Source of the DNA: Actinomycetota bacterium
GTDB taxonomy: Bacteria > Actinomycetota > Actinomycetes > Streptosporangiales > Streptosporangiaceae
DNA: 64,000 bases
NCBI GenBank assembly: GCA_003168255.1
Contig: PMSU01000020.1
Location: 1 to 64,000 of the forward strand
Direction: 5' to 3'
A model generated the notes under the pieces. It did no database searches, was not told where the DNA came from, and saw only the letters and a program-made list of their open reading frames with translations. Every line of letters starts with the position of its first letter. Position 1 is the first letter of the stretch. This document shows positions 38,227 through 46,020 of this stretch, piece after piece. The position numbers and the translations under genes are program-made.

Positions 38227-39214
38227 TACTTATCGCGGAGGGGACCCCGCTGCCGACCGCCGTGGTCGGCAGTAGCGTGAATCCTCCCGTCTTGTACAGG
38301 GCCAGGCCCGTCGTCGAGAGCGTGTACTTGACGAACGCGATCGCGGCCGCGGTGGGCTTGCCGACGATGGTGATGTCGATCACCTGCGGCGAGCCGGACT
38401 TCATCACGCCGCCGGTGATCGTGATGGTTGCCTTGGCGTACTGCGCGGCGTCCGCGGCACTGCCGAGGTTGATGGCGGTCGGCAGCGGGATGTAAGGCAG
38501 GTGCAGCTCGATCGCCTGGGTGATGAACGCGCTGGAGGCGTCGAGCTGGCCCGATTGCAGTGTCGAGTCCAGCGTGGCCTCGTTATAGATCTGAGACGAC
38601 GACGTCGAGGCCAGCGGGCCACCGAGGATCTTCGTGACCGTGTTGCTCGGCAGGTGGTAATTGGACTGGGCGAGTTCGAGCATGTAGATGAAATCCCGGC
38701 CCTGCGGGTCGATGTTGGGGTCAGTGCGGCCGAGCTTGAAGCCAGGCGTCTCCATCAGGGTGAAGAGGTCCTTCAGCGGCTCCTTTCCGCTGGCAATGGC
38801 TGCGAACTGGCTGGCGTACTTGCTCTTGGGGTTATAAGCCACCACCATCGAGGTTCCCGCGTAGGGGACATACCACTTGGTGTACTTGGGCTCCAGCGGC
38901 GTGATGTTGTCGGAGCCGACGCTCTCGAAGACGTTCGGGTGAGTCTCGCCGGAGGCGATGTCCGCCTCCAGATCACCGGAGGCCCCGGCCATGCCGGTGT
39001 ACTTGTAGCCCTCGGCCTTCGTGAAGGCCGGAGCGTTGACATGCTCGTTGAGGTACTCAAGCGAGGACGCGTAGGCGACGCTAACCGTGCCTGTCGGCTT
39101 CTTGCTGCTGCTGCTCGGTGAGGAGCTGCCGCAGCCGGCCGCGGCGACCGCGATGCATGTGATTCCCAGCAGGGCGCCCAGCCGGACGCCGCTCTTTGCG
39201 TTAAGAACAATCAT
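38210..39214 (-). CDS. molybdate/tungstate-binding lipoprotein (WtpA/ModA-like)
   Basis: Lipobox AAAGCG; VSVAYASSLEYLNEHV; LGRTDPNIDPQGRDFIYMLELAQ signature. Confidence 0.85.
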   Translation of the reverse strand: MIVLNAKSGVRLGALLGITCIAVAAAGCGSSSPSSSSKKPTGTVSVAYASSLEYLNEHVNAPAFTKAEGYKYTGMAGASGDLEADIASGETHPNVFESVGSDNITPLEPKYTKWYVPYAGTSMVVAYNPKSKYASQFAAIASGKEPLKDLFTLMETPGFKLGRTDPNIDPQGRDFIYMLELAQSNYHLPSNTVTKILGGPLASTSSSQIYNEATLDSTLQSGQLDASSAFITQAIELHLPYIPLPTAINLGSAADAAQYAKATITITGGVMKSGSPQVIDITIVGKPTAAAIAFVKYTLSTTGLALYKTGGFTLLPTTAVGSGVPSAISSELGS

Positions 39215-39220
39215 TTGCCG

Positions 39221-39251
39221 AGAATAGCCATCCACACTTGCGTGACGCAAG
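39221..39251 (-). promoter_or_regulatory. Mo/W operon promoter and operator: palindrome CTTGCG-TGA-CGCAAG over the -35, TATTCT -10, probably leaderless
   Basis: Reverse-strand read CTTGCGTCACGCAAGTGTGGATGGCTATTCTCGGCAAATG; palindrome 39237-39251; -10 six nt before ATG. Confidence 0.6.
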
Positions 39252-39484
39252 AAAACACGACGGTGTCTGCGGCCGCAGACCCGCGGGCGGCGGGTCTACT
39301 AGATTTCCGGCCGACTTCATTGACATGCCGGGCCTCGGGGCGCGCGGCAGTCACGGTGATGGTTACGACTACACCTGGCTTGAAAGTGCTGCAACCATGA
39401 CAATCCGTAACAACTTGCCCAAAGACGGCCACCGGGCGGACCTGAGCAAGGACGACTGTCGGATGTCCGTGCCATGATCCGGTC

Positions 39485-39994
39485 ATGGCAGATGCACTAG
39501 ATGAGGAAAGGCGATGCCTGTTGCACTTCCTCGAATACCAGCGGGCTTGCGTGCTTTCCATCGTCGAGGGGCTCTCCGAGGAGGCGTGGCACAAGGCGGT
39601 TGTGCCGTCAGGCTGGACGCCAGCCGGTCTCGTCGAACACCTGGGCGGCGCGGAGCGGCACTGGTTTCAGCAGGTAGTGGCCGGCTCCGATCTCGACTTG
39701 CCCTGGGACGAGGGTCGGCCCGCATATGACCCGGAGGCGGCGTTCACCTGTGACCGGCCGGCGGCGGACGTCATCGCCTACTACCGCGAGCAATGCAAGC
39801 GCTCCGACGCGGTGCTGGCCGTGACGCCCATGTCAGCGTCGCCACTCGGGAAACACGACGACCCGGACATGTACGAAGTCCCAAGCGTGCGCTGGGTCGT
39901 GCTGCACATGATCGAGGAGACAGCCTCCCACTCCGGCCATCTCGACATCGCCCGCGAACTGCTCGACGGCCGGACCAACCTGGGTCTGCGCTAA
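39485..39994 (+). CDS. DinB-family (DUF664-like) protein
   Basis: GLSEEAWHKAVVPSGWTPAGLVEHLGGAERHWF..VLHMIEETASHSGHLDIARELLDG. Confidence 0.88.
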   Translation: MADALDEERRCLLHFLEYQRACVLSIVEGLSEEAWHKAVVPSGWTPAGLVEHLGGAERHWFQQVVAGSDLDLPWDEGRPAYDPEAAFTCDRPAADVIAYYREQCKRSDAVLAVTPMSASPLGKHDDPDMYEVPSVRWVVLHMIEETASHSGHLDIARELLDGRTNLGLR

Positions 39995-40806
39995 TGCGGA
40001 GCGGGTTCGTCCTTCCAGGGGGGACGGCCAACGAGCAGCTCGACCTGGCGGTTCTCGCCGAGCAGTCCGGCTGGGACGGCGTCTTCGTATGGGAGGCAGC
40101 CTACGGCATCGACGCCTGGGCACTGCTGTCCGCCATGGCCGTCGGTACCTCACGGATCAGGCTCGGCACCATGCTCACGCCGCTGCCTTGGCGACGACCG
40201 TGGAAGGTGGCGAGCCAGGTTGCGACCCTCGATCAACTCTCGGGCGGACGGGCGATCCTCGCGGTAGGGCTAGGCGCCTTGGATACCGAGCTGCCGTCGA
40301 CCGGCGAGATCACCGACCTGGCTGGCCGCGCGGAGTGCCTCGACGAGGGCATCGACCTGATCCGCGAGCTGTGGGCAGGACAAAGCAGCTATCACGGCAA
40401 GCACTACACCTACGAGACGGGACGGATGGATCTCGCGCAGGTAGCCACGCCAGTTCAGGAACGGATCCCCATCTGGGTAGTCGGTGCGTGGCCCAGGCCC
40501 AAGTCAATGCGCAGGGTCCTGCGCTGTGACGGGATCATTCCCCAGTACCAGCAGGAGGGGACGCCCGGCGACGCACATGACCTGAAGGCCTGGCTGGTCG
40601 AGCGCGGCGCCACCCCCGGACTTGATGTGATCTCGGAGGGCGAGACGCCAACCGGTGACCACGGCGCAGCCGCGGCAGCGGTCGCCCCGTGGGCGGAAGC
40701 GGGGTGCACATGGTGGCTGGAGACGCGCTGGGCGATGCCGCACCACGACCAGGAGCGACTGCGCCAGGTTCGAGAACGGCTGACCGCCGGCCCGCCGACA
40801 GGGTAA
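39994..40806 (+). CDS. LLM-class flavin-dependent oxidoreductase
   Basis: LAEQSGWDGVFVWEAAYGIDAWALLSAMAVGTSRIRLGTMLTPLPWRRPWKVASQVATLDQLSGGRAILAVGLG; TAATG coupling. Confidence 0.92.
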   Translation: MRSGFVLPGGTANEQLDLAVLAEQSGWDGVFVWEAAYGIDAWALLSAMAVGTSRIRLGTMLTPLPWRRPWKVASQVATLDQLSGGRAILAVGLGALDTELPSTGEITDLAGRAECLDEGIDLIRELWAGQSSYHGKHYTYETGRMDLAQVATPVQERIPIWVVGAWPRPKSMRRVLRCDGIIPQYQQEGTPGDAHDLKAWLVERGATPGLDVISEGETPTGDHGAAAAAVAPWAEAGCTWWLETRWAMPHHDQERLRQVRERLTAGPPTG

Positions 40807-40984
40807 CTATGCACGGCATGCCCCCGGTCCTGACCCGGCTGTGGGTCAGGCTGTGGATGAGCCGGTGGAGAAATGACCAGTATCGGGGGATAACCCGGTC
40901 CGTTCTGTGGACGACATGTGGACAGCCAGAAAATCATGAGAATACTGGCCGGAAACCCTTGTGCCGTGCTGTCGGTAGGCAGTA

Positions 40985-41181
40985 AAAATGCACTCACCAC
41001 CGGAAACGGTGACCAGGCCGGGGGCAACCCCGGAACACCGGAAAGGCCGGGAAACCGGCAGTTTAGGTGGGTCGCTGGCCCTGGTGACAGGTCGCGCAGT
41101 GCACCGCTGCCGGGCAACCAGCTTGCTGGTGCCGCGAGACTGGGCGGGGCCCCTCCATCTCATACATGGAGGGGTCCCGCC
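40985..41181 (+). other. hairpin-rich intergenic tract, candidate structured RNA (strand uncertain)
   Basis: Stems CACCG-GAAA-CGGTG, CCGGGG-GCAA-CCCCGG, GCCGG-GAAA-CCGGC and a 16-bp hairpin GGCGGGGCCCCTCCAT-CTCATAC-ATGGAGGGGTCCCGCC (41143-41181). Confidence 0.45.
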
Positions 41182-41430
41182 TTATTCTCTATGTCCATTC
41201 TCCCCCGCCACAACGCCCCGTACTCACACCGACACGCGGGCAATAAATCAGGCGCAGTTCCTCCGTCACGCAGCCTGGCCATTGCAGTTAGCGTTCCCGG
41301 GTTTCTGATCTGGTACGCGGCGGCATTCGGCCGCAGTGCGGACTGCCACCGCCATCTGCCGGGCTGTTTTCACTGCGACCGCCGTCCCGGCCCCCAGACT
41401 GTTTCGACGACTGCCGTTCCGACCTCTCTG

Positions 41431-41684
41431 GGCTGCTAGGCGACGCCTGCAGCAGGCGCGGCAACCGCCGGCTCAAGAACGCAATGTCCCTCGCCGCCTT
41501 CGCGTCCCTGCGCGACCCATCCTCCAATGCCTTCTATGACCGCAAGCGGGCCGAGGGCAAACGCCGCAACGCCGCCCTGATCTGCCTGGCCCGCCGGCGC
41601 TGCGACGTCATCCTGGCCATGCTCCGCACCGGCCAGCCCTACCAGCCCGCCCGGCCAGGGATCGGCCTGGCCGAAGCAGCCTGA
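41431..41684 (+). pseudogene. IS110-family transposase C-terminal remnant
   Basis: LLGDACSRRGNRRLKNAMSLAAFASLRDPSSNAFYDRKRAEGKRRNAALICLARRRCDVILAMLRTGQPYQP matches IS110-type transposase C-termini; no N-terminal DEDD domain upstream. Confidence 0.75.
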
Positions 41685-41731
41685 CCGGCCTGAGCCAGGC
41701 CGCGGCAGCGTTCCTGGGAAATACTGCGCTC

Positions 41732-42325
41732 ATGAACGCTGACTATCCCGAGAACCTGCTGGCAAGGGAACCAGCGCCCCCATACCAGGGAGAAGGTCCC
41801 TTCGCCCTGTGGCACTTCAGCGAAAACGCGGCTCTCAGCCAGTTCCGGCCGCACACGCCGACCACCAACCCCACGGCGCCGCCGCTGGTCTGGGCAGTCG
41901 ACACCCGCCACGCGCCGACTTTCTGGTTCCCGCGGGACTGTCCGCGAGGATGCATCTGGCCAGTATCGGCGACCACAGCCGAAGACCGCGAACGTTTCTT
42001 CGGCCAAAGCGGCACCAGCCGCATCCATGTCATCGAGGCCAGCTGGCTGGAACGGATGCGGGCCTGCCACCTCTACACCTACCGGCTGCCCGCCGAGACC
42101 TTCCGGCCGCACGAGGTCGGCGGCTACTGGGTCACGGACCAGCAGGTGGAGGCAATCGAGCGAGTCCTCATCGATGATCTCCTGGCCCGGCACGCGCACG
42201 CCAGGATCGAACTTCGGATCACACCCTCCATCTGGCCATTCTGGCGGCAGGTCACCGGCTCAACCATCGAGTTCAGCGGCTCACGGCTGCGCAACACCGC
42301 CCCACACCCTCAGCAATTCAGCTAG
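41732..42325 (+). CDS. DUF6886-like protein
   Basis: ALWHFSENAALSQFRPH..PLVWAVDTRHAPTFWFPRDCPRGCIWP pattern. Confidence 0.65.
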   Translation: MNADYPENLLAREPAPPYQGEGPFALWHFSENAALSQFRPHTPTTNPTAPPLVWAVDTRHAPTFWFPRDCPRGCIWPVSATTAEDRERFFGQSGTSRIHVIEASWLERMRACHLYTYRLPAETFRPHEVGGYWVTDQQVEAIERVLIDDLLARHAHARIELRITPSIWPFWRQVTGSTIEFSGSRLRNTAPHPQQFS

Positions 42326-42411
42326 TAGGGCTTGACGGAACGGTTGGCGAAAGCTAGCAAGATCATCCGCACACTGGCCCCGTGGCGTGTACCTGATGTG
42401 AGCCCGTTGCA

Positions 42412-42630
42412 GTGCTAGAACATGATCCATGGTTCAGACGGAGTCGCGGGACAGTCGTTGCCATCTTCGGGGCAACATCAGGACTCAGCGCCTTGGTCCT
42501 GGTCTTCCTGGGCTTGATAGCCGGGGGGCTTGGATCCGGCACAGCAGTGGTCATCGCTGAGGCCGAGCACAAACACCAGGAGATAGACGCGCGGGACCTA
42601 TCGCTCGACCTCGAAGCACAGCCAGCCTGA
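42412..42630 (+). CDS. hypothetical small membrane protein
   Basis: ORF with one hydrophobic stretch TVVAIFGATSGLSALVLVFLGLIAGGLGSGTAVVI. Confidence 0.3.
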   Translation: MLEHDPWFRRSRGTVVAIFGATSGLSALVLVFLGLIAGGLGSGTAVVIAEAEHKHQEIDARDLSLDLEAQPA

Positions 42631-42821
42631 ACTCCCGGCTAACTCTGGACACCGTTCCCCAGATGTCGCGCCTCTCGTCCCAGAACGGCCGGACGTGCTG
42701 AACCGCGCTCACAGGGCAAGCTCGGGTCTACGCTGAGTAGAGGGTCAGGCCATACGGCCAGCAGGTGCCCGCCACGAGGCGGCCCGCGCCAGCGGATGCC
42801 GAACACTGCGAGGCAAGAGCG

Positions 42822-43662
42822 ATGACGGACAACGGTGACCGCAGCAGGACGCCCGAAGGGGTGTTCGGACGTGAACTGCGCTACTACCGGGAGCGCGCCG
42901 GCTTGTCTCAGATGGAACTGGCCGCACTTGTCCACTGCTCGAACGATGTCATCAGCAAGATCGAGACCGGCCAGCGTCCGCCCGCCAAGGACTTTCCCGA
43001 ACTGCTGGACGCCGTGCCGGAACTGGACACCAGGAACGGCGTTGCCCGGCTGTGGGGCTGGCTGAAGGAAAGCGCGCGCCTCCGGGCATACCCCCGGATG
43101 GTTCCAGGCGTGGCCGGACTTCGAGGAACAGGCGCTCGCGCTCCGCTGGTATGAGCCGCTCCTGGTGCCCGGCCTGCTGCAAACCGAGGACTATGCGCGC
43201 GCTGTTCTGCGCGGAGTGCAAGCCAGCGCGAGCGATGATGAGATAGAGCGGCAGGTCGCCGCGCGGCTTCAGCGGCAGGACATCCTCTCACGGGGGAACC
43301 CGCCTCATCTGTGGGCCGTGATCGATGAAGGTGTGCTGCACCGCACAATCGGCGATGCCAAGACCATGCTCGACCAGCTCTGGCACCTGACCCGCATGTC
43401 CGACCAGTCGAAGGTATCGCTACAGGTCATCCCGTTTACGGCTGCCGCCCGTACTGGCCTGCTCGGGCACTTCGTGATCGCCAGCCTGAGCGAAGCCGCC
43501 AGTGTCGCGTACCTGGAAACGGCTGCGGACGGGCAGATCGTGGAGACGCCCTCCGTGATCGAACAGGTAACTTTGACCTGGGAAGCGCTCCGCTCGGAAG
43601 CCCTGCCGTGCGGGGCATCCAAGGAGCTGATCATCAAGATTGCCGAGGCGAGATGGACCTGA
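42822..43662 (+). pseudogene. XRE-family regulator with DUF5753 domain, single-base frameshift
   Basis: HTH GVFGRELRYYRERAGLSQMELAALVHCSNDVISKIETGQRPP then frame break at about 43098; continues in the next frame WFQAWPDFEEQALALRWYEPLLVPGLLQTEDYARAV. Confidence 0.75.
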
Positions 43663-43856
43663 CCCGCGCCGAGTGGCGCAAGAGCGGCTACAGCGGCGGG
43701 AATGGCGGCACATGCGTTGAGGTGGCGCGCGACCTCCCGCACATTGTCGCTGTCCGCGATTCCAAGGACCCGCGCGGTCCGGTCCTGGCTGTCGCGCCCG
43801 CCGGCTGGCGGGACTTCATCGCTGACGTGAAGGCCGCACAGCACCGCCTGACCTGA
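43653..43856 (+). CDS. DUF397 protein
   Basis: LTRAEWRKSGYSGGNGGTCVEVARDLPHIVAVRDSKDPRGPVLAVAPAGWRDFIADVK. Confidence 0.92.
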   Translation: MDLTRAEWRKSGYSGGNGGTCVEVARDLPHIVAVRDSKDPRGPVLAVAPAGWRDFIADVKAAQHRLT

Positions 43857-44234
43857 CGCGCCGGAATGCCGGGGGCCGGATCGGGCACCGGAGCGCCTCG
43901 CGGAGTTCCGCCAAGCGTTCCGCCAGTCGATGGCCGCCGGAAAGCGCGAGGGTAACGATCAAGGAATCCTGAGGTAGGTCATGATCAATTATCCGCTTAA
44001 CCGCAGGTCAGACTCTATCGCCAAGGGCTCCTAGCAAATCTCCACTCTCACGATCCACCCACCGTGACTTGACAAGGAACATGGGGGCACCCCCGGTTGC
44101 TAGGCGGCGACCGCTGGGCGTTTTTCGCAGGATCCGGGATGTCGGCCAGCTAACCGACTCACGCCCCGAGAGCCTGGCCTGGACAGCATCTGTCGGCGTG
44201 TCGTGCGTGATGTGCCCGCAGCGGCTAGCTACAT

Positions 44235-44250
44235 ACGATATAGTGTTCGA
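44235..44250 (+). promoter_or_regulatory. possible degenerate SOS (LexA) box
   Basis: ACGATATAGTGTTCGA matches one half-site of TCGAACATATGTTCGA; 41 bp before the DUF222 gene. Confidence 0.25.
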
Positions 44251-44290
44251 AGAACGTGACTGGTCATGGCCTGGACGGAGGTGAGTCGTC

Positions 44291-45724
44291 GTGTCCGCAG
44301 CGCAGCAGCCCGGCCCGTGGGACGACCTCATGGATGCCCGCCTGGCCGCGCTGGCCGCGCATGACATCCCCCCCCACGACGAGGGGTGGGGCGGGCCGGA
44401 TCCGGACTGCGGCCGCCCGGCGGAGCTGGCCGGGCTGGACGCCGCGGACCTGGCCGCGCTGATCGCCGCGGCGCCGCCCCCGGTAGCGGAGGCGTCCGGG
44501 GCGGGGTTCCTGCCCCGGGACGGCTCGGGCGGCGGGTGCGGGTTCGCGGACGGCGGGGACCTGGACGTGCTGGCTCCGGGGGTGGCGCTGGCCGGGTTCG
44601 CCGACGACGCCCACGCCCGCCTTGGCGGGCTGGATGACGACGCGCTGATCGGGGTGCTGCGGGCCTGGCGGCGGCAGACGTCCTGGGCCCAGGCCCGGGA
44701 ACTGGCCGCGGTCGCCGAGCTGGCCCGCCGCCGTCCCGCCGACCGGACCCCGGCCGCGGCCCCCGGCCAGTTCCCCCGGCAGCTGAGCGAGTTCATCGCC
44801 GACGAGATCGCCGCCGCGCTGACGCTGGCCTGCCGCACCGCCGGATACGAGCTCGACCTCGCGCTGGACCTGGCGCAGCGGCTGGCCGGCACCGCCGCCG
44901 CGCTGGCAGCCGGGCAGATCGACCTGACCAAGGCCCGGGCCATCGCCGCCGGCACCGCCGGCCTGACCGCCGCGCACGCCGCCGCCGTCGAAGCCGCGGT
45001 CCTGCCCGACGCCCCCGCCACCACCGCCGGGCAGCTCCGTGGCGCCGTCGACCACGCCGCCATGGCGCACGACCCGCAGGCCCTGCGGCGGCGCCGCGAC
45101 GCAGCGGAGAAGAACGCCCGGGTCGAGTACTGGCGCGATCCCGAGGGAACTGCCACCCTGGCCGGCCGCTACCTGCCCCCCGCCGCCGCGATGGCCGCCG
45201 ACAAGCGCGTCTGCGGCATCGCCGCCGCCTGGAAGACACACGGCGCCATCGGCGGCGCCGACCTGCTCCGTGCCCGCGCCTACCTCGCCCTGCTCCTCGG
45301 CCACGACACCACCGTCCCGCCCGCCGACCTGCTCCCGGCCGGCCCGCCCGCCCCCGGCAGCCGCCCCGGCCACCCGGCCGGCCCGCAGGCCCCGGCCGGG
45401 CTGCGCCGCCCCAGCCGCGCAGCCGGGCTGCCGCCGCTGGCCGGATCGGTCTGCCTGACCCTCCCGCTGCGGACCCTGCTCGGCTGGGCCGATGCCCCCG
45501 GCGACGCGGCCGGCTACGGACCCCTGCACGGCGACATCGCCCGCGACCTCGCCAACGCCGCCGCCGCCCACCCCGCCACCCAATGGCACCTCATCATCAC
45601 CGACCCCGACGGCCACGCCCTCGGCTACGCCCACACCCCCCGCCGCCGCCCCGCCCCCCACACCCCCGGCGGCTGGACCATCACCCTCACTACCGAACCG
45701 CTCGCGCGCGAGCGATCACCGTAA
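44291..45724 (+). CDS. DUF222 (13E12-repeat type) protein lacking an intact HNH domain
   Basis: DUF222-type region ALTLACRTAGYELDLALDLAQRLAGTAAALAAGQIDLTKARAIAAGTAGL; HNH start HLIQVRSVTCTFSDGCR appears only in another frame after the stop. Confidence 0.8.
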   Translation: MSAAQQPGPWDDLMDARLAALAAHDIPPHDEGWGGPDPDCGRPAELAGLDAADLAALIAAAPPPVAEASGAGFLPRDGSGGGCGFADGGDLDVLAPGVALAGFADDAHARLGGLDDDALIGVLRAWRRQTSWAQARELAAVAELARRRPADRTPAAAPGQFPRQLSEFIADEIAAALTLACRTAGYELDLALDLAQRLAGTAAALAAGQIDLTKARAIAAGTAGLTAAHAAAVEAAVLPDAPATTAGQLRGAVDHAAMAHDPQALRRRRDAAEKNARVEYWRDPEGTATLAGRYLPPAAAMAADKRVCGIAAAWKTHGAIGGADLLRARAYLALLLGHDTTVPPADLLPAGPPAPGSRPGHPAGPQAPAGLRRPSRAAGLPPLAGSVCLTLPLRTLLGWADAPGDAAGYGPLHGDIARDLANAAAAHPATQWHLIITDPDGHALGYAHTPRRRPAPHTPGGWTITLTTEPLARERSP

Positions 45725-46020
45725 CCGGGAACCGCCGGGCCGGGCCGTGGCTACGCCACCTAATCCAGGTCCGCAGCGTGACGTGCACTTTCTCTGACGG
45801 CTGCCGCACGTAGCCCGGCATCCTTTCCGGCTGGAGACCGGTACCTGCGGTTTGGCCGCGCTCGGGTCGCCTTCGCCCCAGATCGCATGGTCTGATAGCC
45901 ATCGTCTGATTGTGACCACAGTGAGCCTGAGATGCATTCGTTTACTGTTATTGTCTTGATCATCCGATGCCCAGGTGCGGCTCACGTTTGGCGTCGCTAA
46001 CTCATTCCGGAGGGAAGCTG

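Noticed and set aside
44130-44270. Strong palindromic SOS box upstream of the DUF222 gene
   Set aside because: Only one half-site matches well, so it is reported as degenerate rather than as an intact LexA site.
44264-45661. 465-aa Gly/Val-rich reverse ORF opposite the DUF222 gene
   Set aside because: Antisense artefact; composition (G/A/V/Q-rich repeats) typical of the reverse frame of a GC-rich gene.
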